Assembly: GCA_030052745.1 (NCBI GenBank)
Contig: JANBVO010000001.1
Coordinates: forward strand, 372,001-436,000
Length of the DNA: 64,000 nt
Direction: 5' to 3'
Origin: Pleurostoma richardsiae
Lineage: Eukaryota; Ascomycota; Sordariomycetes; Calosphaeriales; Pleurostomataceae
Shown: positions 1 to 9,066 of the stretch, one piece after another
Layout of the letters: each line of letters starts with the position of its first letter
How positions within the stretch are numbered: the stretch's first letter is position 1
Made by a program: the position numbers and the translations under genes
Notes under the pieces: generated by a model
Database searches by the model: none
Told to the model about the DNA's origin: nothing
The model's input: the letters and a program-made list of their open reading frames with translations, nothing else

Positions 1-1
1 T

Positions 2-1447
2 AAAGTCCTACAAGAGCCTGCCTCTGAGGCTATACCAGATAAGTACGCCGTCACAATCAGCCCGGCGACGAACCCCTTCATCCTGACTAAACGCCCGAGA
101 ATAGCAAGGAAGTATCGGGATGAAGCACGTCCCCGCCACGGCCTCTTCCGCTCGCGAGAGTTTACTATGAAAGACCTCTACACCTTCGATTACACTGTGG
201 CGGCGGCGCTGGAGACGTACGAGCAGGTCCGCGCGGCGTACGATCGCTTGTTCGCGGAGATGAAGCTGCCGGTCCTCGTCGCCAAGGCCAGCTCGGGTGA
301 CATGGGCGGCGACCTCAGCCACGAGTACCACCTCTCCACGTCCTTCGGCGAGGACAACGTTGTCAGCTGTGACAGCTGCGATTACGTCGTCAACGACGAG
401 CTCGCTGAGACCCTCATTCCAGAAGGGCAGAAGGCTAGCGAGGAGCTCCATGTCTGGCGAGGCATCTCCAAGGATAGGAGAGTCCTGGTCAACGTCTGGT
501 ACCCCAGCTCGCTCGGTGACAGAGTCTTTTCAAATGCGGACATCAACGTTACGGCCGTCAAGGCTGTGGTTCCCGAGCTAGACACCAGCATCGAAAACTC
601 CCTGCCGTTCTGGCAGGCTGCGCTCAAGTCCGACCAGGCTGCTGCGCAGCCGAGCTCCGAAGGCCTCCATCCCCGCCTGGTCAACGTCGTGGACTGCCGG
701 GTGCCGGACTCGCTCAAGCAGCAGATCGGAACCGCTGACTCCACTCTCCCGCTGTGGCCGGAAGGCATTGACCTGGAACTGACCAAGGCGGTCCCCTCGC
801 TCACCCCTAGTGACGACCCAAACACTCCCCGCAAGCCCCTGAACCTCCTCCGCGTGGCGGACGGCGACAAGTGCCCGCACTGCGACTCCGGCTCCCTGAA
901 GGTGCAGAAGGCCCTCGAGCTCGGCCACACCTTCTACCTCGGCACGCGCTACTCCGCGCCCCTCGGCGCGCAGGTCCGCGTCCCCGCCGAGGTGCTCGAC
1001 CCGGCCTCCGCGCCCTCCACCGGCGAGTCGGCGCTCGTCCTGATGCAGATGGGCTGCCACGGCATCGGCGTGTCGCGCATCATCGGCGCCGTGGCCGATC
1101 ATTTGGCCGACCCCGCGGGCCTCAACTGGCCGCGCGCCATCGCGCCGTACGAGGCCGTCGTCATCGCACGCGGCGACGAGCCCGGCGCCGCGGAGGTGTA
1201 CGACGCCCTGGCGGCGGGAGGAGGAGGGGCGGTCATCGACGCCGTCCTCGACGACAGGCCGGGCATGGCGCTGCCGTGGAAGATGAAGGATGCGGACCTC
1301 ACGGGGTACCCGGTTATGGTGGTCCTGGGCCGCGAGTGGGCCGCCTCACGGCGGTGCGAGGTCCAGTGCCGGAGGCTGGGCGTTAGGGAGCACGTACCTT
1401 TCGAGAACCTGCGTGAGCGGGTCGAGGAGTTGCTGAAAGAGTTGTAG
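2..1447 (+). CDS. Prolyl-tRNA synthetase, mitochondrial/bacterial type (5' truncated)
   Basis: Class II aminoacyl-tRNA synthetase that charges tRNA-Pro. The reading frame is open from base 2, so the N-terminal part lies outside the window; the first ATG in view (167) is internal. Motif 2 is seen as RHGLFRSREF followed by MKDLYTFD. Two Cys pairs typical of the bacterial/mitochondrial form follow (CDSCDY and CPHCDSG), then motif 3 (MGCHGIGVSRIIG). The last ~100 residues form the anticodon-binding domain, starting near PYEAVVIARG. The region between motifs 2 and 3 resembles the organellar enzyme (yeast AIM10) rather than the cytosolic bifunctional type; this is an inference from family knowledge. 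No intron is needed in the visible part. It converges with the nucleoporin gene downstream. Function is confident; organelle targeting cannot be checked because the presequence is missing. Confidence 0.93.
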   Translation, partial: KVLQEPASEAIPDKYAVTISPATNPFILTKRPRIARKYRDEARPRHGLFRSREFTMKDLYTFDYTVAAALETYEQVRAAYDRLFAEMKLPVLVAKASSGDMGGDLSHEYHLSTSFGEDNVVSCDSCDYVVNDELAETLIPEGQKASEELHVWRGISKDRRVLVNVWYPSSLGDRVFSNADINVTAVKAVVPELDTSIENSLPFWQAALKSDQAAAQPSSEGLHPRLVNVVDCRVPDSLKQQIGTADSTLPLWPEGIDLELTKAVPSLTPSDDPNTPRKPLNLLRVADGDKCPHCDSGSLKVQKALELGHTFYLGTRYSAPLGAQVRVPAEVLDPASAPSTGESALVLMQMGCHGIGVSRIIGAVADHLADPAGLNWPRAIAPYEAVVIARGDEPGAAEVYDALAAGGGGAVIDAVLDDRPGMALPWKMKDADLTGYPVMVVLGREWAASRRCEVQCRRLGVREHVPFENLRERVEELLKEL

Positions 1448-1818
1448 ACTGCTCTTCCGCTGCCCGTGTAAAATAGCGAACGTGTATCAACGCCATTCTG
1501 TATATCATGACACCGTGCAGCACGGCGTCCTTATGCCTCGAGACTCCGCTCTACCAGGAAGATAACACTGATTACGAGCTGGCCATCCAACGAGGTTGCA
1601 TTTGAGATAAACGCAGCAGTGCATAGCCTCCTCAAGGTATCATTCCTATCTTCGCAATTGTTGTCCTTTTCCTTCCGGCAAGCCCCGCAGATGCTTTCCA
1701 TGTAGACCAATACTCAAACAAGTCCCCGTCCCGTGTCTAGACCGCGACACGTAATAGCAGGCAGTCTATGCATGGGATTCCTACATCATAGTGCGCCCGT
1801 TGACATCGTCCGTCTCTC
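1448..1818. other. Convergent 3' intergenic region
   Basis: Lies between the stops of the synthetase and the nucleoporin gene. It should hold both 3' UTRs. I see no coding or structured element. Confidence 0.6.
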
Positions 1819-4800
1819 TCAAGGCTTTACAGACCACAGCTCCCGCGACCATCCCATCTCCCTGAGCTTCTTGGAGCTCGTCGACCCCTTCTTGTGGTCG
1901 CCGGTCCAGATAGCCAATGCCTTGCTGCAGGACGCGAAGCACTCGACGAGCTCCTTCATCCTGCTCGTCTTGACGAACAGCGGACCGAGGTCGGAATCCT
2001 TCTCGGCTACGATCGCCGCAAGCTCCATGGCCTCGAGCAGGTTATCCCGAGCAAGGGACGTGCCCGCGAACTGCAGAGTGCTCACGTAGGCCATGACGGT
2101 TTCGGGCAAGTATGCTTCCCGCAAAGCTTGGAAGTCTTTGTCATCTGGAAAGTAGAGCGAATCAGTACATGTCGGTGAGGACCGGGTTGATTTTCCGGGG
2201 GAGAGATAGCCATACCTTCGTTGCTTTCCAGCAACCAGCCTCTTAGGAGGGGTTGCATGTTGATCTTGACCAGCCTGAGGACCGTGATGAACGTCGGAAC
2301 GTAAGACTTATCCGTCGAATGTGATTGTCTGCAACATATTAGCTCTCCGGACGGTGTAAACGACTGGGTGCGAGCATACTCCCGAGCAAGCTCAGCAAAG
2401 CCGGAAATGGTCTCGATGTTATCAAGTGCTTTGACGAGGCTCTCAAGCTCCCACATGTTCTTGGCAGCGTTAGCGAGTCGAGCTCGTGGGGCGCCGAACC
2501 GTTCTTCGACCGTGTCATCGATCATCTCATCTGGCAGGATGGGCTCTTGTCCAAATATTTCCTCGACCCAAGAAGGTTCAAGCTCGTCCGAAATGTCTTT
2601 GCCTGTTTTCTGCCTGATTACGTCCGCGATGGAGACTCGCTGTGAGAACGTGCGAGCAGCATCCAAATGCAGGTTTTCTACAGAAGTTAGGAACAAGCCC
2701 ATAAGTTTGAAACGATTAGGATAGCACCTACTCAAGAAATATTTATAGACTTTGATTCCATACTCGCAAGTTTCGAGAAGGAGGCCCTCAGAGAGTAGCA
2801 GCCATTCCACTGAGCGAATGAGGTACTCAAGCGGACGGTCCAATTCGTCACTCTCGGCAAAGAAGTCCGGTTTGACGATCCGACCGAACTTGATCGTTGG
2901 AGGACCCGGCTCCAGAATTCGAAACGACTTTGCAGGCACAAGACCCGGTTGCCTGGGAAGCTGAGATAGGAAAATCTGAGGATGATCTTTGAGGAAAGTC
3001 TCAATATCAAGCCCTAACCGTTGCATGAGATTCAGCTGCGTCAGCTGGGCTTCTCTGTCGGTCACCTGTATCAGATTTTGACTGAGAGTAGAGTATCGTT
3101 TTGAGCCATAGAGTTTAGAGCAGTACAGCGGTATCAACTCCTCGAGATTAGCGAGTCGAAGGAAACTAACATAGCCAGCAATGACATATTCCTGCACGAG
3201 GTGACGTGTCTGGAAAGGTCCGGGGCCGGCGAGATCCCTAGTGGGAGCGTCTATGCTATCCAGGGCAAGAACAACGATGAGAATATGTGCGATAAGGCGA
3301 AGTCCGTCGTGATCGGAGAGAGATATGAACTTCGCATTTTCGTCGCCCGATATGGCGCGAAGGTTGGCGCCGAGGCCCGGTATCAGAGTTGACGCAGCAT
3401 GCTGGTTAGCGTCGGCGGAGAGGGCCAGTCCCTGTTGGTAAATGTAGTTGTCAAGATTCCCGGACAGTATCGCGCCCTGCAGAGCTTTTGTGACTGTCTT
3501 GGCCTCCTTAGCAGTTCTCGAATCGCTCTCCAGTGAACTGATCAGTCTCCGACCCACTGTTGACGGTTCCCCGTGGAACTGGACGGCATTGAAGGCCGGG
3601 AGGGCTTGGGCGACTGTGGAGGATGAATCAGGTCCACACTGTTTGATGAGGTATGAATCGAACTGGGTACGAAGCAGGGCGTTATAGTTGGCGAAGAGAA
3701 AGTCGTCCCAGGTCTTGCACACCTTTTCCACGCTCGCAATATCGCCGGACAACACACCGTATACTGCACGCTCCAGGTCATCACTTCCACCCTGTTTGAC
3801 CAAAGCATAGCACATGCGTCGCCAGAGGACAGTTGATACAGGATCAAAATCCGGCTGCTCCTCGTCGTCGGGGTTCGACAGCGGCAGAGCTGATATCGTG
3901 GCAGCGCGCCAAGCCTCGGTTCTCTCTAAACACCAATCACGTATCTCTTTCATGCTGCGCCCCCTCCTCAGAAGTTGGAAACATCCCAGCCATATTGCAC
4001 GTTCAAAGTACTCATCGTGCGGGTCTAGTTTCCGACCTTGCCTGGTCATGACGTCCGGATCCAGTTGAGTGACGTACTGGAAGTCTGCCACTGCCGGAGA
4101 CTGAGGGCCAAGGACATGGGAGGAGGCACCCATACGCTTGTGCATCTTGATGGACGTTTTCGTATGAAGCCAACCCATGGCAACGATGTCCCCTCTGTCG
4201 GCCTTCTGCTGGTATTCCTTGACTAGTTCATCGATGTCAGGGCCGGTGCTTGCGTTGGACTGCAGCCATTCCAGGACAGCCTTTCTCTCCTTTGCAACAG
4301 AGTCTGACAGCATGAACTCGTCCCAGTACTTTTGCCGCGTCTGTGGCGTAGTGCCTGGTTTGGATGACCGTTTCGCGTCAGCGCCGTCGCTGTATCTCAA
4401 GGGCAACAGTCGCCTTAGCAGGTCCCAAGTTTGAGCCTCCGATTCCCACTTGCGCAGCTCATCGGACTGATCCATGTACTGGCGCTCTTCGTCTGTCTCA
4501 TCCAGGTCCATGTCGTTCTGTTCCGTCCTCGCGAGGTCCCAAGCACCACCTCCGGCAGACTTCTCGAGACGCTGCCGCTTTCGCAACATATTGGCTTTGT
4601 CCTGGGTGTATCCATAGTAGTTGTTGACAAGCTTGAATACTCTCGTGCGCTTTTCGCTCGGGGTGCCGCCGTGGGCTAGGGTGCATTCGTCAAGCCATTT
4701 TGCGAATACTTCGACCTCCTCGCCAGCGCGTATCCTGCTTTCCTGGTAGGTTCTCTCGAGTTGGGCCACCTCATCATCTAGAATCGATCGTGTCAGTCGA

Positions 4801-4853
4801 CCGATGTATGCGAGAATGGTGATCACTCTGATCAGAGGAGGTGTACGGACCAT
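1819..4853 (-). CDS. NUP84: Nuclear pore protein NUP84/NUP107
   Basis: Scaffold nucleoporin of the Y-shaped (Nup84/Nup107) outer-ring complex. Two exons are supported: 4853-2216 and 2144-1819, joined across a 71-bp intron (5' GTATGG, 3' TTCCAG) with the frame kept (NEG|DDKDFQALR becomes NEDDKDFQ). This gives about 987 residues, a normal family length. The protein is almost entirely helical. Recognisable family stretches include EVFAKWLDECTLAHGG near the N-terminus and GDIVAMGWLHTKTSIKMHKR in the middle. The start is uncertain: codons 1-23 look intron-like (CTGAC branch site, then TTCTAG just before DDEVAQL), so the true N-terminus may be a short upstream exon, for example from the ATG at 5006. 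No targeting signal or membrane segment is seen. Identity is confident; only the first ~25 residues are doubtful. Confidence 0.9.
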
Positions 4854-5724
4854 CGTCGCTTGCCTCCGACCCAGCTTGTCTGCGGCCTGCGATCAAGCTG
4901 GTCCGAGACGGGCCGAGAAGCTGGTATAGCACAGAACTGTCAGTATTCGGTTACGTAGCAAAGCTCTTGAATTATGCGTGGTTCGTACATCCAGGTGCGG
5001 CGCCATGGCGAGAGGTCGGAGGCCCAGCTATGAAGCTGGCGCAACAGCTTGAGCAAAGCAGAGGATTGCTATTCGGGCTCTTGAGAGGTAAGCCTAAAGC
5101 GAGCGTGCAGAAATGCAAATGAGTAGGCGGAACAGACGATGCTCAAGGCTTTGCAGGAGGTGAAATTGCATGCCCAGCAGTTTGGTGACGAGTGAAGGCT
5201 GAACAGAGGCTCGAAAGGTCGATTGTCGCATTAAACGGTGCTCGATGGTCAAAGAGACGCGGTGATTCGCGGTCCCAAAAATGGTAGCGGCGCTCGAGCA
5301 GCTGGCGGAAGCTTGAGGAAGGTAGCGGTACAAAGTTCAAAATCACGTGGTTTGCGGCTTCCGCGGCAAAAACGCAGTGGTGTAATTGTCAAAGAAGCTA
5401 AAACAGGTACCAGTACAAATGTTCTATTTGTCCAATCACAGCACACCTTGCAGCAACGTCAAAAAAAGCAGCCGAAATTCTTCGGATGCAATTTTCTTTC
5501 CTCTCTTTTCTTCCACAATGTCATCGGCTTTCATATTAGAGTCTCGGAGCAAGACAGTTCAGTTCTTGCTCAGGCCCTCAGGGCCTCTCGCGCGCTCAAT
5601 GAATGCCTAGAAGAAGCTGCACTCTCCGTATAAGTTACCTGACTCTCTCCTGGTTTGGGTGGACATACCGTATGGACGAGTGATACATGCCGTGCAAGCA
5701 AGCGCGCGTACCTTGCAATGGATA
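4854..5724. other. Promoter side of NUP84 / 3' side of CMC4
   Basis: Upstream of NUP84 and downstream of the CMC4 stop. It contains an ATG in good context on the minus strand (5006) that could start a short first NUP84 exon. The ORFs here have no recognisable content. Confidence 0.5.
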
Positions 5725-6092
5725 TCATGCCTTGTGCTCCTCTCTCTGCTTGAGCTTCAGTCTCAGAAGGTCAGGCTTGGGACAGCTAGCCGATGTCGCT
5801 GAGTCGCCGTTCTTATTGTAGAATGCCTCGCAGCAGTTGTACAGCGCGTCTATGAGGCCCTGGCATTTCTCTTCCTTGTAGCCGTTTCTGGAGAGGCAGT
5901 CTGGAGTCGAAGTCAGAAGTGCCATATTACAGCTTCCAAGAGACAGACCGACCCTGAATCGCACACTGGAACGCGAAGAATTAGTCTAAAGCAAAGCTCC
6001 TTGTCAATGCAGAGGATAAGGGACCGACATACTGCTCGAGGATGACAGGGCGGGTTGGCAGCAAGATCCTCCTGGAGTCCCTGTCTTCTCAT
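5725..6092 (-). CDS. CMC4: Twin CX9C mitochondrial protein CMC4
   Basis: Small intermembrane-space protein of the CHCH/twin-CX9C class (MTCP1/p8 homologue), oxidised and trapped by the Mia40 pathway. Three exons: 6092-6033 (60 nt), 5965-5953 (13 nt) and 5900-5725, giving 82 residues. Exon 1 ends PPCHPRA, the microexon encodes CAIQ plus one base, and exon 3 starts DCLSRNGYKEEKCQGL. The spliced product has C-HPRACAIQD-C and C-QGLIDALYN-C, two exact CX9C motifs. It also has the extra Cys pair and the C-terminal LLRLKLKQR helix seen in yeast Cmc4. Reading exon 3 alone upstream gives a false N-terminus (MRFRVGLSLG...) that lacks the first CX9C half. The start ATG at 6092 fits family length (~73-85 residues). 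Intron 2 begins GTCGGT, a weak donor. Identity is very likely. Confidence 0.9.
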
Positions 6093-7616
6093 TAGACGTC
6101 GATTCGAACTCTTTGGCTACAGTGACAGTCGGGGGTGGCGCATGATGACTTGCCATTTTCTTGAACTCGCCCTCTCTCAGACGGACAGTGTGTTTGAGTT
6201 GCTGATTACCTTCGCACCTGGGCTGGATTTAGTACGTTTCTTTATGGAGTGCACGTATTAAACCTTCCCACGGATGGCTCCCATGGCCAGCCCGGTCCAC
6301 TGGACCGATGATGTCAGCCTTTTGAGCAGTCTCTACCGATAGCACAGCAGCCAGCCATCAAGCTCAAACCATGCATTTCGTAGCTTTGGGGCACTTTCCA
6401 TAGCTAGTTTCCCTTGTTTGCAAGACGAATCCACTTGCAGAGAGGAGCTGAATGCTTACATCCACCAGCTCGGATTCTTTGATTTTGCGTTGTTCCATAC
6501 CAACACCTTCCAGTAATGGCCAGGCTATGTGAAAGACGCAGTCTCGGGGCATGACCAGACAGGCCTGAAGAGTCTTGTAGCATCAATGCAATACGAGATC
6601 CGTCGACTAGACGAGATGGAAACCAGGTTGTCCTTACTGCCATTGCTACAGGTTTCTGTACTGCCCAACTTATACCTCTCTAGCCAACGAAACTTTGACG
6701 TCGGCGTTAAAACGCAGGCACATTCGCGTTTCATCAAATGGTCTAAAAGCTTGTGCGGGGAGAAGATAACCTTTGGCCACCTTAAGACCGTGGTCAACCT
6801 TGCTAAGTAAGACGGTGTGTGCTGTTTTATTCATACTTATGGCTATGATCCTCATTAGGGCATACGTAGTGGCCACGGTGGACAATATCCTGCAGGCTCT
6901 TGACGTCCAAGCTGGTCTCCGTACCGCCTTGTCCATCAGTAAGGGGTGGTTGGGTGGTTGGGTGGTTGTGGATGGTTAGAAAGTTGGTATTAGCGGAGGT
7001 AATGGTTGGAATGGGTGTTCCCCAGAGGGGGGCTTGCTCTGTAGTTTCCTACTTTAGCAACCTAGATCGGTAGGCACCCATAGCACCAAAGATGTAGGAG
7101 CAATTCTAGATGATTATCCAGTAACTGCCCGGCCCAGCCAAAGAGCAGCGATCAGGACGGAATCATAGGAGCCTTGAACAGGTGGCGCGTTGGTACGGTG
7201 CATCTCATGGCGGGGATTCTATGGGGAGTTGAAGGAATCGGTGCCCTGCGAGTACAAAGATTGAGGTACCAGGGCACAGGCCACCTGCAGGCGCCCCTCC
7301 CCCTCCAAAGACGGCCAACCCCACTGTTGCCTCATCACCTTCGCCGCATCGGCTGTCGTGCAAACCTCGTCCCCCAAACCTACAACTACAAAAACCCTGT
7401 CCTCGCCGGCATCGCCAGCACTCGTGATTTCGCGACCGAACAGCGACATCATCGCCGGCGTCAGATACCATAGACCCGCAAAAGGCCTCATCTCCTCCAG
7501 TTTGCAATCTACTGATCTTGAGGTAAGTTCCAAACCAGCCAGCCAACCGCCCTCCAACCTTCCGCACTCCATCACCCCCATCGCTCGCATCACCACCAGC
7601 TTCTCTAGCCTTCGCG
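6093..7616. other. Intergenic region with a G-rich repeat
   Basis: Separates CMC4 (-) from the SUMO transcript (+). It holds a GGTTGGGT tandem repeat (6943-6970). A consensus 5' splice site (GAG|GTAAGT, at 7522) is probably the donor of a 5'-UTR intron of the SUMO mRNA. I found no supportable gene; ORFs at 6529-6936 on both strands look like noise. Confidence 0.5.
6943..6970 (+). repeat. GGTTGGGT tandem repeat, G-quadruplex-like
   Basis: About three copies of an 8-bp GGTTGGGT unit in a G-rich, T-spaced run. Repeated GG pairs with short T loops fit a two-tetrad quadruplex, an inference from composition only. Confidence 0.6.
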
Positions 7617-7715
7617 ATGTCGCCCATGGATCTGGAAACGATTTCGCAGCCCGCCAAGATCGGCCTTGTATTCCTCATTCTCTCTATCGTCTTTCTCGCC
7701 GCATTTCTGATTTAG
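7617..7715 (+). CDS. Possible 32-residue membrane micropeptide or uORF
   Basis: ATG-to-TAG ORF encoding MSPMDLETISQPAKIG followed by about 16 hydrophobic residues, which looks like a single transmembrane segment. It sits 140 bp upstream of the SUMO start, just after a CTCTAG acceptor that pairs with the GTAAGT donor at 7522, so it could be the first ORF of a spliced leader. Its end (CTGATTTAG) also looks like an intron branch site plus acceptor, so the whole ORF may lie inside a longer 5'-UTR intron (7522-7715). I do not recognise the peptide. Plausible but weak. Confidence 0.25.
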   Translation: MSPMDLETISQPAKIGLVFLILSIVFLAAFLI

Positions 7716-7855
7716 TGGATCACTAAGAGGCCTGTCGCAGCCGCCCGCTTTCTAGCTCACCCCATTCTCCTACAGCCCCAGCAGCACCGCATCCGCCGTC
7801 ATCCATACGTCCACCTCGAGAGTAACAACGACGTTGAGCTACAGAACCTTCAGCC

Positions 7856-8299
7856 ATGTCCGCCGAGAATGAGAACGGATCCCCCGCTGGCGGAGAGCAG
7901 CGTCCCGATGCCCCTGCCGCAGGCGCATCTGAGCACTTGAACATCAAGGTCACCGACAACAACAACGAAGTCTTTTTTAAGATTAAGCGCTCTACGAAGC
8001 TGGAGAAATTGATGAACGCCTTTTGCGACCGCCAGGGCAAGTCTCTCAGCTCGGTGCGCTTCCTGTTCGAAGGACAGCGCGTGCAGCCGTTTGACACGCC
8101 TGATACGGTGAGTCCTCACCTCTCCCTCACCTTTCCCTCGCCTTCCCCTCCTACGGTGCTTCGGTGCCCCGCGGAGTTAAGCACTCGTATATCCTTGTCT
8201 GCCTAATGCTAATCTCTCCGCCTATCACAGTTGGAGATGCAGGATGGTGACACACTGGAGGTTCACCAGGAGCAGGTTGGAGGCTCGATGGGCTGCTGA
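7856..8299 (+). CDS. SMT3: SUMO (ubiquitin-like modifier SMT3)
   Basis: Small ubiquitin-like protein conjugated to lysines of nuclear and septin targets by the E1 (Aos1-Uba2), Ubc9 and E3 ligases. Two exons, 7856-8107 and 8231-8299, with a 123-bp intron (GTGAGT..CACAG); product 106 residues. The N-terminus is flexible and charged (about 25 residues), then the beta-grasp fold runs from HLNIKVTDNN through KLEKLMNAFC, FLFEGQRV and LEMQDGDTLEV. It ends QEQVGGSMGC: the di-Gly is followed by four residues that the Ulp1-type protease removes to expose the conjugating Gly. Both the FLFEG and EMxDGD signatures are typical of SUMO rather than ubiquitin or Nedd8. Length and sequence are normal for ascomycetes. 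Very confident. Confidence 0.97.
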
Positions 8300-9066
8300 A
8301 GACAATGGCATATGGCTACGATGTCGGAGGGAGTCTACGAGAGGAGAAACCATGCTCTGGAAGGGATACCTATTGCCTGCATGGAGTAAAGAAGGCATCG
8401 CGATGTGATTAATCGGAATGGAGTATCGGTCGCCCGGTGAGGTATCTCGTTTTCTGCTCCTACGGTCTTGTTGGGGCGAGATACCCGGTACTCATCGTGG
8501 CTATATGGTTTGGTACTTGCAAGCTCAATTGAAGGGCTTTTCTTCTTCATGCTCTTCTACTTGTCCCGCGAAAGGTTGCTGTGTCTCGACCCCTCGCGTT
8601 TGTTCGTCTCGCAGTATCTCGATGAGGCAAGACTGTCTCACTGGAACCCGCCGGTCACGATATGCCGCGCAAGCCTCGCGATACCTCCCGAGACGGCTGT
8701 GTCTAAGCGAGGTGTCTACAGAGTTGAAGCGACCGAAAACAGCACTGTTCCAAACGTATGTCTCGCTCACCGATGATGCCGCCCGAAGCGACAACGAGAG
8801 CCAACGACAACGCGATTTACGCAATTCCGTAAGCGTCAGGTCCCAATCACGCAAGTCAATTTCAAGAACGCCAGCTACCTCATTACTGCGACCGTATACA
8901 GACGACTCAAATCGCCAACCGCAAACACCTGCGCTCACGCAGCAAGCAATCTCATCTCCCCCAGTCTAACTCTCGTTTCTAGTGTCCAACTCCGACAACC
9001 TCGTTTAGCCAACTCCATCATGGCAGAGACATTCATCTTCCGTTCCTCTCGATTTCTCCCCCTTCC
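8300..9066. other. Convergent 3' region of SUMO and the LIM gene
   Basis: Between two convergent stops, so expected to hold both 3' UTRs. A 183-codon plus-strand ORF (8418-8969) is Ser/Arg-rich with no family resemblance and was not called. Confidence 0.5.

Noticed and set aside
8418-8969. 183-codon plus-strand ORF between SUMO and the LIM gene
   Set aside because: Low-complexity Ser/Arg-rich translation without family resemblance, lying in a convergent 3' region; most likely untranslated sequence.
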